Part shown: in pieces, positions 16,200 through 23,828 of the stretch | How positions within the stretch are numbered: the first letter of the stretch is position 1 | How the letters are laid out: the number at the start of each line of letters is the position of its first letter | From: DAOUTY01 sp964453665 | Lineage (GTDB): Bacteria > Chloroflexota > Dehalococcoidia > SZUA-161 | Length of the DNA stretch: 44,053 bases | Direction of reading: 5' to 3' | NCBI GenBank assembly: GCA_964453665.1 | Contig: CAYVQT010000023.1 | Location: 1 to 44,053, forward strand | The notes under the pieces: generated by a model | What the model saw: only the letters and a program-made list of their open reading frames with translations | Database searches by the model: none | Told to the model about the DNA's origin: nothing | Program-made: the position numbers and the translations under genes

Positions 16200-17615
16200 T
16201 CATCTTATTGGTCTACATTTCCAGTAATAATTAGTATAGCCACCATAATCGTACACTCTCCGAAATGTAAGTTCTACATCCATCCCGGTTTGTACTGCAA
16301 GCGGGTCTCTATCTGTCATTTGACAGAAAAAACGACAACCATTTTCCAGCTCCAGAACGGTCATTATGGTTGGAAGTTCTGCGCTCGGGGCCATATTGTC
16401 CTTGGTGAAGGTAAATATTTTACCCTTAAGATTGGACAGTGGAACTTCCTCAAAGTCGTCCTTAGAGTGGCAAATATGACAGACCCTCTGTACTGGAAAC
16501 TGCACAGTATTACAGTTTCGACACTTACTACCATGAAGCGATAAAAGCGATTTTTTAGCTCTCCATTTTGCTGGAATTGAACTTATGGGCGGTGAGCGAC
16601 GCATTGGTTCTACTGGTAATATATTATGGAATGTCAAATAATTTAAATAGCTGCGCAGTTGCATCTTGGAAATAAGATGCCCTCGTAGTCCACGACGCGG
16701 TTTAAATTGCTCTATATTTTTATTAACTTTCAGAACCAGCGTATCACAGCCGTCCCCATACGAAATTACCATTATCGTATCTTCAGGTTTTGAACTTTCA
16801 AGAGCCCCTACCAGCATCAATGGCACAGAAGCTGAACCTACATTGCCTACTTTGTTAATTAATGCATCCTGTAATTGTGTTTCAGGATTGAATCCCAACT
16901 GGCGCGCAAGACCTATATGGGTTCTTCTATCTGGAGCGTATAATACCAATTTGTTGATATCCTTAGCTGACAACCCTAGCGAATCCATAGTTCGCCTTGC
17001 CGCTTCCTTAGCGTTTCTGACATAACCTTCACTAACTATAAAACGGTCTTCGCCGGATTTAATGAATTGATCGCCACTCTGCCTCCACATATCTAGAAAC
17101 TCATCATGGTGTGTCTCTGTTGCTATAATCTCGGCAAGCACATCAGAGTTGCCAATGATAAAAGCTGCTGCACCAGCACCCATTAACTGCTCATAATCAC
17201 TTTTGGGAGCCGCTAACTTGCCATCACTACATGCAACTAATACGTTGTTTGCCAGTTCAGACTTAGTAGCTGCTAAAGCATTCGTAATTGCTGAAGTAGA
17301 AGCTCGTAAAGAATTACTGAAATCTATAGTCACAGCTTGATCTGGGATATCCAGAATCTCTGCAATAAAAGCGGCGCTTTGCTTATCCTTATATGATAAT
17401 GTAGTTGATGCTAAATAAAGTGCGTCAATGTTATTTGCATCAGAGAGGGATAAGCAATCCTGGCAAGCAGCTACAGCCATCGTAATACTATCTTCGTCAT
17501 GATTGGCAATCGCCTTTTCTCCTTCTCTTGACGCACCGCCCCAAACAGCAACTATATCCCCATGGGATAAACGATATATAGGTATGTAGGCTCCATAAGC
17601 TTTTATACCGATCAA
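16200..17615 (-). CDS. HMG-CoA synthase-like protein fused to a DUF35 domain
   Basis: A 471-residue fusion. Residues 1-310 have the initiating-ketosynthase/HMG-CoA synthase fold (IKAYGAYIPIYRL at the start, LVLYAPDRRTHIGLARQLGF, VGNVGSASVPLMLVGALES). Residues 345-471 are a DUF35 unit with zinc-ribbon Cys365, Cys368, Cys379 and Cys382 and an OB-fold. The HMGS catalytic Cys is missing: the equivalent segment is NSLRASTSAI, with Ser/Leu at 102-103. Archaea have a complex of thiolase, DUF35 protein and HMGS in which the ketosynthase is active; here the domain may be structural or use other chemistry. Start is TTG at 17615, with AAAGGT 7 bases upstream; it is the first gene of the minus-strand block. 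Confidence 0.88.
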   Translation of the reverse strand: MIGIKAYGAYIPIYRLSHGDIVAVWGGASREGEKAIANHDEDSITMAVAACQDCLSLSDANNIDALYLASTTLSYKDKQSAAFIAEILDIPDQAVTIDFSNSLRASTSAITNALAATKSELANNVLVACSDGKLAAPKSDYEQLMGAGAAAFIIGNSDVLAEIIATETHHDEFLDMWRQSGDQFIKSGEDRFIVSEGYVRNAKEAARRTMDSLGLSAKDINKLVLYAPDRRTHIGLARQLGFNPETQLQDALINKVGNVGSASVPLMLVGALESSKPEDTIMVISYGDGCDTLVLKVNKNIEQFKPRRGLRGHLISKMQLRSYLNYLTFHNILPVEPMRRSPPISSIPAKWRAKKSLLSLHGSKCRNCNTVQFPVQRVCHICHSKDDFEEVPLSNLKGKIFTFTKDNMAPSAELPTIMTVLELENGCRFFCQMTDRDPLAVQTGMDVELTFRRVYDYGGYTNYYWKCRPIR

Positions 17616-18064
17616 GGACTTACCTTTCTATGTGCTGATTAGTTATTCCTTATTTTTACTGTAAAAAGAGGACAACATAATGGCTTAAGTATGCTGTATA
17701 CTCATTTGTACGATTTGTTGTACAACTGCATGATATCGTTTAAAATGACCACGTTCAAATGCTAGCATCAAATAAAAATCATGTCAAACGAATGGAAAGC
17801 CTATGATACATCCATTAAACGATATCCAGTCTCAGACGAAGGTTGCTTAAGACCAACGGATGAAGTGAATAATCTAGCATATGCCATGAAGGGATGATAA
17901 AGGTGCCGATGACGTATGCGCCATGGATAGTGGGCTTTTCGGAGTCCTTAAATTACTCAATTCGACTGGCGAGCAAGCGTTGAATACAAAAAACCATGAT
18001 ACAGCTTCTTAGTGCTTGATGAAAAAGCTGTATCACAAAAAATATAGGTTTGGGAGGTAGTAAG
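17616..18064. promoter_or_regulatory. Divergent control region between HMGS-like and CBS genes
   Basis: This 449-base gap separates two outward-facing transcription units and must hold both promoters. It includes the palindrome TTGTACAA at 17718-17725 with a second half-site TTGTAC at 17706-17711, and a perfect 11-base inverted repeat TGATACAGCTT/AAGCTGTATCA at 17997-18007 and 18025-18035. The repeat lies 16 bases before the ribosome site of the CBS gene; read on the minus strand it is followed by a TTTTTT run. Either operator or hairpin function fits. No gene is seen in this stretch. Confidence 0.5.
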
Positions 18065-18706
18065 ATGCTGGTAGCTGATGTAATGTCCAAAAATGTTGTG
18101 ACTATTCCTAGCCATACCTCTTTGTCGGACGCTAGAAGAATATTAGATGAGCGCAAGTTCAGAAGACTACCAGTGGTAGATGGGGAGAAATTGGTTGGAA
18201 TCGTCACCAAGGATGCACTTGATAGAACCGGGCCGTCTCAACTAACAACTTTTAGCGTTCATGAGCTAAGCTATTTATTAAATCGAATTACAGTTGACAA
18301 AGTCATGCGAAAGGACCTAGTCACGGTGACGCCTGATACCACAGTAGAGAAAGCTGTGGCTCTGGCACAAGCTAAAAAAGTGGGCGCACTGTTAGTTGTA
18401 CAGCACCACACGATTGTGGGAATTGTAACAACAAACGATTTCTTTTACAAAGTGTTGAATCATATACTTGGTATAGGCATTGCAGGGTCGCGCATTGTTG
18501 TACGCAATTGCTATAAGGGTCCAGACATAGAGAAAGTGATAGCTGCTATAAACAGAACCGGGATTGAGATCACTACCATGTTCACAATAGATATACCAGA
18601 GGTAAAGAAACACGACATGGTAGTACATCTCGAAGTAGAAGATTCCTCACTGGCCATACGCGCTATAGAGCAATTGGGTTACGATGTTTACGAGAGAGAA
18701 CGGTGA
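18065..18706 (+). CDS. CBS-domain pair with C-terminal ACT-like domain
   Basis: A 213-residue protein with two CBS domains (about residues 1-55, beginning VADVMSKNVVTIP, and 78-130, VDKVMRKDLVTVTPDTTV) followed by a domain of about 75 residues resembling ACT (GPDIEKVIAAINRTGIEITT, MVVHLEVEDSS). The order matches AcuB-type proteins. Such proteins sense adenine nucleotides or amino-acid ligands. ATG 18065 is chosen because GGGAGG lies 7 bases upstream. It is transcribed away from the thiolase block and may sense energy state for it, but no direct target can be named. Its stop is followed within ten bases by an integrase relic. Confidence 0.85.
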   Translation: MLVADVMSKNVVTIPSHTSLSDARRILDERKFRRLPVVDGEKLVGIVTKDALDRTGPSQLTTFSVHELSYLLNRITVDKVMRKDLVTVTPDTTVEKAVALAQAKKVGALLVVQHHTIVGIVTTNDFFYKVLNHILGIGIAGSRIVVRNCYKGPDIEKVIAAINRTGIEITTMFTIDIPEVKKHDMVVHLEVEDSSLAIRAIEQLGYDVYERER

Positions 18707-18711
18707 CCGAA

Positions 18712-19012
18712 CTCTGCTCGTCGGGTCATTAGAGTATACAGAAGCACTACGAAGCAGATATTCTCCCTCATCGAGAGAAGAGAAGGGTAAAATATTGGAT
18801 GAATTCACACAGATAACAGGCTTACACTGCAAGGCGGCTATCAGGTTATTAAATCGGCGAAGCCAAACCGGGGCAAGCATGCGACGCGGTCAGCTATGTA
18901 AATAATGCATAGAGGTGACCAGAGCGCTGAAAGAGCTCTGGGAGGTCAGCGAACGTCTGTGCTCCAAACGATTGAACCTTTCATCCTGGAGATGGTGAGG
19001 GCGCTAATGGGG
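18712..19012 (+). pseudogene. Integrase-core transposase, N-terminal relic (copy 2 of 3)
   Basis: Readable pieces are EALRSRYSPSSREEKGKILD, EFTQITGLHCKAAIRLLNRR, a stop at 18903, then in the same frame VTRALKELWEVSERLCSKRL, and after a one-base shift PFILEMVRALMGQ. This extends further into the element than copies 1 and 3 and confirms the family: these pieces precede the integrase core in related transposases. Two stops and one frameshift make it non-functional. Confidence 0.65.
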
Positions 19013-19047
19013 CAGGTAAGAAGCGGATATATCCGTGAAAGAGATAA

Positions 19048-19076
19048 TTGACAAATAAATTTTGCTATGGTAACCT
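19048..19076 (+). promoter_or_regulatory. Sigma-70-type promoter for the substrate-binding gene
   Basis: TTGACA at 19048-19053, a 17-base spacer and TAACCT at 19071-19076. The -35 is perfect and the -10 weak (3 of 6). It is about 64 bases ahead of the ATG at 19140. A very similar arrangement (AATTGACAAATA...) precedes the SDR gene at 38.3 kb. Confidence 0.5.
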
Positions 19077-19139
19077 CGCCCTATGGCTATAGAAGATAGT
19101 CGGGAGTATTGTCTCAAGAATAGAAAAGGAGATGCAACA

Positions 19140-20393
19140 ATGAAAAGGAAGTGGTTAGCGATTGGTGTAGGCATACTCTTGGTATTTAGTATCGTTGTCG
19201 GCACTATTGGTTGTGACAGTGATACTACATCTAATGGGGCTACACCTAGTGAGGCTGCACCTAGTGAGGCTGCACCTACACAAGCGCCTAAGGAATTCCA
19301 GATAGGGATAATAACAGGTCTCACCGGCCCAGCTGCTGCAATATTTGCTGGTCACAAGGAATGCTGGGATATGGCTGCTGCGGAGGCTAATGAAGCAGGT
19401 GGCATTACGGTAAACGGCCAGAAATATCTAGTAGAGTTAGTCTACTATGATGACAAATTCACAGTAGAGGGCGTAACTGCCGCGATTCAAAAGTTGAAGG
19501 CCGACGGAGTAAAGATTTTTATAGGGCCTGCTGTATTCCCGGATGCCGTTTCAAAGATTGCACATGAAGCAGGGCTCCTCCATTTTGACTTTTCCGGTTC
19601 ATACGGCATTTATGGGGATTACGGACAGCTAACCTTCTGTATACACGTTGGCGGGACGGCAGTTAATTTGGCGACGGTCGTGTACGCAGCGGAGAATTAT
19701 CCAGACGTAGTGAACTTTGGTATGATGGGGCAAAACAATGTTGTAGGTCGCTCCACGGCAGACAACATCATCAATTTGAATGATACAGTACTGGGAGATA
19801 GGTTTGAGATTATACCTGCGACCTTTTACGAGCCTGGGACTACTGATTTTAGGCCGCTACTGATCAGCCTTCTCCAGGAAGATCCAGACATCATTAATGT
19901 ATTGCAGGCTCCAACTGATGAAGTATTACTTATGATAAAGCAGGCGCGCGAGCTTGGTTATACTGGTAAGTTTCAAACTTTGTATGCTTTCACACCAGAG
20001 GAAATCGAGGCAGTGATGCCTGCTGAATACATCTATGGAATACAAATTGGAGGAATGACATACTGGGAGAATCCTCCGGATATTTTGGCTGACTATAAAG
20101 ACAGGTTTATAGACCGGTATGGGCACCTGCCTGGGGCCAATGTTGCTTATGAGATCAGCCAAATCCCTGATATTTTGCGGGCTATCGAGGAGGCTAATAG
20201 CTTTGATACCCTGAAGATTGCTCAGGTATTGGAATCATGGCCGAGCTGGGAAGCACATCACGGCACATTCAGCTGGGGTGGCTTGGAGACAACCGGTTGG
20301 AATCATATTGCTGAGGGGCCGTCGAGTTTAACCCTTATCGATTCCGCAGATAATTGGTATACTGTCATCCAACCTGCGGTACAGGTCCCGTAA
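19140..20393 (+). CDS. ABC transporter substrate-binding lipoprotein, branched-chain amino acid (LivJ) type
   Basis: A 417-residue periplasmic-binding protein anchored as a lipoprotein: basic start, hydrophobic helix and lipobox ending at Cys25 (VGTIGC). A short linker made of repeated PSEAA units follows. The mature part begins FQIGIITGLTGPAAAIFAGH and contains VELVYYDDKFTVEGVTAAIQ and ADGVKIFIGPAVFPDAVSKI, the type I fold used by Liv-type ABC systems. ATG 19140 is chosen because AGGAG lies 8 bases before it and it gives the signal peptide. The matching permease and ATPase genes are not adjacent; livFGMH lie 7.4 kb away in the opposite direction, with the carboxylase operon between, so the ligand may be a carboxylate of that pathway. 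Confidence 0.9.
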   Translation: MKRKWLAIGVGILLVFSIVVGTIGCDSDTTSNGATPSEAAPSEAAPTQAPKEFQIGIITGLTGPAAAIFAGHKECWDMAAAEANEAGGITVNGQKYLVELVYYDDKFTVEGVTAAIQKLKADGVKIFIGPAVFPDAVSKIAHEAGLLHFDFSGSYGIYGDYGQLTFCIHVGGTAVNLATVVYAAENYPDVVNFGMMGQNNVVGRSTADNIINLNDTVLGDRFEIIPATFYEPGTTDFRPLLISLLQEDPDIINVLQAPTDEVLLMIKQARELGYTGKFQTLYAFTPEEIEAVMPAEYIYGIQIGGMTYWENPPDILADYKDRFIDRYGHLPGANVAYEISQIPDILRAIEEANSFDTLKIAQVLESWPSWEAHHGTFSWGGLETTGWNHIAEGPSSLTLIDSADNWYTVIQPAVQVP

Positions 20394-20939
20394 TTGTGGC
20401 CACCCTAAATGATTCCATAAAGGAGCATAATTAACAAAAACTTTCGGTCTTGCTCTAGCTCACCGGACAAGCAAGGAAGAAAGGAGCGACCCTTAGTAAG
20501 TACGGAAGTTACAGATAGGCTCTGAGGGGCTGAAGCCTGGAAGCGAAGAGACAAAGCGGTTTATCTGTGGCGTCGAATGTGTTACTTGCCGCAAGTTCAC
20601 TGAAGAGGAGAGAGACTGTAATTTGAGAAACCTCTGGTGGGTTTTTCAGAAAAGAGGAGTAGCTTTTTCGGTCATACTGTAACAGTTGCGTTGGGATAAT
20701 TGCTACTGATTTGCTGATATCTGCCAGTATCGAAGGTTTCTTAATATGGTATCATATCGGATGTTAATCCAGGCTGCGGTATCCTCTTGCTGTTCGACTT
20801 TGGGGGTACCGTAGCTTTTTCATAAAAATCCATGAAAGCTACCCCAAGATATAGTACGGAATTCTTAAACTCACAAGAGACCGGAACGGTTTTATATTTA
20901 GAAAGCTGGACAGTTTAATAACACGAAGGAGGTTGTAAT
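20394..20939. promoter_or_regulatory. Leader region of the carboxylase operon with hairpin
   Basis: This 546-base gap has no credible gene. Near its right end an imperfect inverted repeat (5' arm about 20799-20823, TTGGGG...GTAGCTTT..CAT; 3' arm ATGAAAGCTACCCCAA at 20831-20846) could fold into a hairpin about 95 bases ahead of the first carboxylase start. A smaller hairpin ACTTGCCGCAAGT lies near 20584. They may be attenuation or terminator structures, but no known riboswitch consensus is recognisable. Confidence 0.4.
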
Positions 20940-23129
20940 ATGGGTATAGTGTATGGTGGTAAGACGCTGAAACAATCCATTAAGGAAAGTGATGACGCTT
21001 TTAAGAGAACAGGGCATCTCCATGGGCTGGAGAGACTCGAGTTGCACGAGGAAGATCCGGCAAAATTAACACGCCTTAATTGGAGCTTGACGTATGGTTG
21101 CATAAATGCTCGGGAGTCGGCCAAGTTAGTGGCAGCCTCGCCTACTATACGCACCTTTGGCGAATGCATTTTCATGCTGCTCGCCAATGATGGAGATTGT
21201 GTAACGGGCTCCCTAGGTCTAATTGCTCATATTGGCAGTGCTCCCAAGATCATCCGTTCAATGGCCGACCTCAATTTTGAAGACAACCCTGGCATTGCTG
21301 AAGGTGATATTTTCTGTTGCAATGATCCATATTATGGGGCTCCGCACGCTGCGGATAATTACGTGTTTATACCTGTTTTTTATGAGGGGCAATTGATTGC
21401 TTGGGCGTGTGGTATGAATCACATCATGGAAGTGGGTGGAATAACTGCAGGCAGTATGCCGACCTTCACCCCATACGTATTTACTGATGGGTGCCTTTAT
21501 CCACCTATGAAGACAGGAGAGAAGTTTAAGACATTTAAGTGGTGGGACTTATTCTGGGAAAGGCGCACTAGGATGGCCATGATGAATGTATTGGATGATA
21601 GGGCGCGGGTGACGGGGGCCTTAATGATCCACGATAAAGTTCTGGAAGTTGTTAAGGAATATGGAGTAGATTACGTGGTTTCCGCTATGAGAGAGATGAT
21701 GGAACGTGAGCGTAGGCGTTTCGTGCAATCGATTTTTACGCAGGCGATACCTGCGAAATTCGAGATAGCTAATATTGATCTGTCTGCTCAGAAAGGGATG
21801 GGAGGCAAATTGTTTCCTGAAGCGGATAAAGATGTATTAAAATACATCCCGGTTGAAGCAGAATTCTTGCCCGATGGCTCTGTAAATATAGACCTTGAAG
21901 GGTCTTCGAAAGAAGACTACTGGGGGCACAATGTCTGGGAAGGCACTTTACGCTGGGCGCTTCCTCTGTGGTATCTCCCGCAATTAATACATAGTACATG
22001 CGTCAATACAGCTGCAGACTATGAAGTGGAACTAGGAAGACCTCTTGGATCTATGTTTAACCCTACAAATAATCAGCTAGGTGTAACTTTTGGTCTGGCT
22101 TCAGCATGTCTGGTAGCTCGTATGTTGGAATTTACAACTAGCGAGGCATTTCTGGCGCGGGGATCCGTAGAGGATGTCTTTCAAATGATACACAGCGGTC
22201 TGCATGTTGACCTTGGCGGAGTATTGGAGGGAGGTATCCCCTGGGCTTACTCTGATTTTACTTTTTGGGGTGGTATGAGCTCGGGAGCGCGGCCTTACAG
22301 GGACGGGGATGCTGCATCCACGAGCACGGTCAACCCTCAGTCGGATATTGGCGAGGCAGAAGAATGGGAAACATATGAGCCGCCCATTGTTACTTTGGGA
22401 AAGAACGTGGTTGTTAACGGGTGTGCGCATGGCAAGTACAGGGGTGGAATGGGCTTGAACCTCACCCAAATGGTTGTAAAACCGGGGCGACTGTCACTAA
22501 ATTGGTCAACACCGGGGGGGGCTACCTTTTGCTCTATTACCAGGGGCATGGCCGGAGGCTATCCGGGAATCGGTGCATTAATGGTCGTTATACACGACAC
22601 GAATTTGCCGGAATTGATAGGTGCGGGCATGGGCTATCCGAGCAGCTACAAAGAGGCCAAACAATGGATCGAAGAAGGCAAGCTCAAGGCTGGGAATGTA
22701 CGGATAATGGGTAGCAGTGCAGCGCAAGTGCCTTTGAAGGACGGCGATTTGGTCATTATTCAGAGCTTTCACGAGTCTGGTTGGGGGGATCCGTTAGATA
22801 GAGATCCCAAACTGGTGATAAAAGACGTTGAAGAGGGGTGGGTGACCCCGGATGTTGCCCGAGATGTCTATGGAGTGGTGCTGAGATTGATTCCGGGAGA
22901 TGAAAGCGTGGATGAAGAGGGCACCAAGAACACCAGACGCGAGATGTATGAAAGGAGAAAGAAGCGCGCCGTTCCCGCACGCGAATGGTGGACCCAGGAA
23001 AGAGACAAAGTGGTCAATAAGCAATTTACTGAGTTGGTTTATGATATGTATGCCAATATTCTAGATTGGAACAAGTCGCGGGAAAAGTTTACAAAGTTCT
23101 GGCAGTTACCCAAAGACTATGAGCTATAA
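20940..23129 (+). CDS. Acetone-carboxylase-like alpha subunit (hydantoinase B/oxoprolinase family)
   Basis: A 729-residue HyuB-family protein, close in length to the acetone carboxylase alpha subunit. Family motifs: GDIFCCNDPYYGAPHAADNY (about residue 121), AWACGMNHIMEVGGITAGSM and VNGCAHGKYRGGMG. In acetone carboxylase the alpha, beta and gamma subunits use ATP to carboxylate acetone to acetoacetate with a Mn centre. The small gamma-type gene that follows distinguishes this from a hydantoinase or oxoprolinase, which lack it. ATG 20940 follows AAGGAGG at an ideal distance. Actual ketone substrate (acetone, acetophenone-like, or larger) is not predictable. Confidence 0.85.
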   Translation: MGIVYGGKTLKQSIKESDDAFKRTGHLHGLERLELHEEDPAKLTRLNWSLTYGCINARESAKLVAASPTIRTFGECIFMLLANDGDCVTGSLGLIAHIGSAPKIIRSMADLNFEDNPGIAEGDIFCCNDPYYGAPHAADNYVFIPVFYEGQLIAWACGMNHIMEVGGITAGSMPTFTPYVFTDGCLYPPMKTGEKFKTFKWWDLFWERRTRMAMMNVLDDRARVTGALMIHDKVLEVVKEYGVDYVVSAMREMMERERRRFVQSIFTQAIPAKFEIANIDLSAQKGMGGKLFPEADKDVLKYIPVEAEFLPDGSVNIDLEGSSKEDYWGHNVWEGTLRWALPLWYLPQLIHSTCVNTAADYEVELGRPLGSMFNPTNNQLGVTFGLASACLVARMLEFTTSEAFLARGSVEDVFQMIHSGLHVDLGGVLEGGIPWAYSDFTFWGGMSSGARPYRDGDAASTSTVNPQSDIGEAEEWETYEPPIVTLGKNVVVNGCAHGKYRGGMGLNLTQMVVKPGRLSLNWSTPGGATFCSITRGMAGGYPGIGALMVVIHDTNLPELIGAGMGYPSSYKEAKQWIEEGKLKAGNVRIMGSSAAQVPLKDGDLVIIQSFHESGWGDPLDRDPKLVIKDVEEGWVTPDVARDVYGVVLRLIPGDESVDEEGTKNTRREMYERRKKRAVPAREWWTQERDKVVNKQFTELVYDMYANILDWNKSREKFTKFWQLPKDYEL

Positions 23130-23171
23130 CTGTAAAATTATGATGGATGCACTGAAAATATGGGAGGTGAA

Positions 23172-23750
23172 ATGGCGACCGAAAAAGGAAAAGTTTCCTC
23201 AAAAGAAAATTTACGTCTATTAATCGAAGGGAAGCTTCCTTGGGAACAAGTCAAAGAATTAATTCGTGAGTATCCAAAGGAAGAAGACAGATTTTGGAAG
23301 TATTTAGAAATTCTCCAAGAAAAAGTACCATGGAAAGATAAGATATTAATGCGCATTTCGGATCGACTTTACATAGTTCGGAAGTCGGATAAAAGCAGGA
23401 TAGTCAAGTGTGAATGTGGGTACGAGCTCGGTGATTATCGAATAAATTGGAAACTAAGTTGCTTGGTTTATGTTAGAAAAACATCTGAGGAATTCGCCGA
23501 GGTTTATTCAATTCAACCGCAATTTCCTGATGTACAATTTAACGAGATCAGGGAGTTTTATTGCCCGGGATGCTTGGCCTTGCTCGGTGTGGAAGTTGTA
23601 CCGGCAGGATATCCACTTATGTTTGAAATGCTTCCTGATCTGGATACATTCTACAGGGAATGGTTGAAACAGCCATTAGAGGATGAAGGAGAGGAGTGGT
23701 ATCAGGACAAGACGGTTGAGCAAACAGCCCGTTGGTTGAATGATGGATAG
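23172..23750 (+). CDS. Acetone-carboxylase-like gamma subunit
   Basis: A 192-residue protein with zinc-binding Cys80 and Cys82 (VKCECGYELGD) and Cys131 and Cys134 (REFYCPGCLALLGVEVVPAG), then PDLDTFYREWL. This arrangement is that of the acetone carboxylase gamma subunit, the smallest subunit of the complex. The upstream ATG at 23160 lies inside what looks like the Shine-Dalgarno (GGAGGTGA), so ATG 23172 is favoured. It lies 42 bases after the alpha gene and 78 bases before the beta gene, in the same direction. An N-terminal extension of about 55 residues precedes the zinc part. Confidence 0.88.
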   Translation: MATEKGKVSSKENLRLLIEGKLPWEQVKELIREYPKEEDRFWKYLEILQEKVPWKDKILMRISDRLYIVRKSDKSRIVKCECGYELGDYRINWKLSCLVYVRKTSEEFAEVYSIQPQFPDVQFNEIREFYCPGCLALLGVEVVPAGYPLMFEMLPDLDTFYREWLKQPLEDEGEEWYQDKTVEQTARWLNDG

Positions 23751-23828
23751 ACCAGGGTAGCAGCGAAATGGAATCTTAGACTCACAAGAAGTTACAGGGG
23801 TTTAGAATTTGAAGTTGGAGGAATAACA

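Noticed and set aside
19240..19282. Short tandem repeat as a CRISPR or regulatory repeat
   Set aside because: It is an in-frame 15-base duplication coding the Pro-Ser-Glu-Ala-Ala linker of the lipoprotein.
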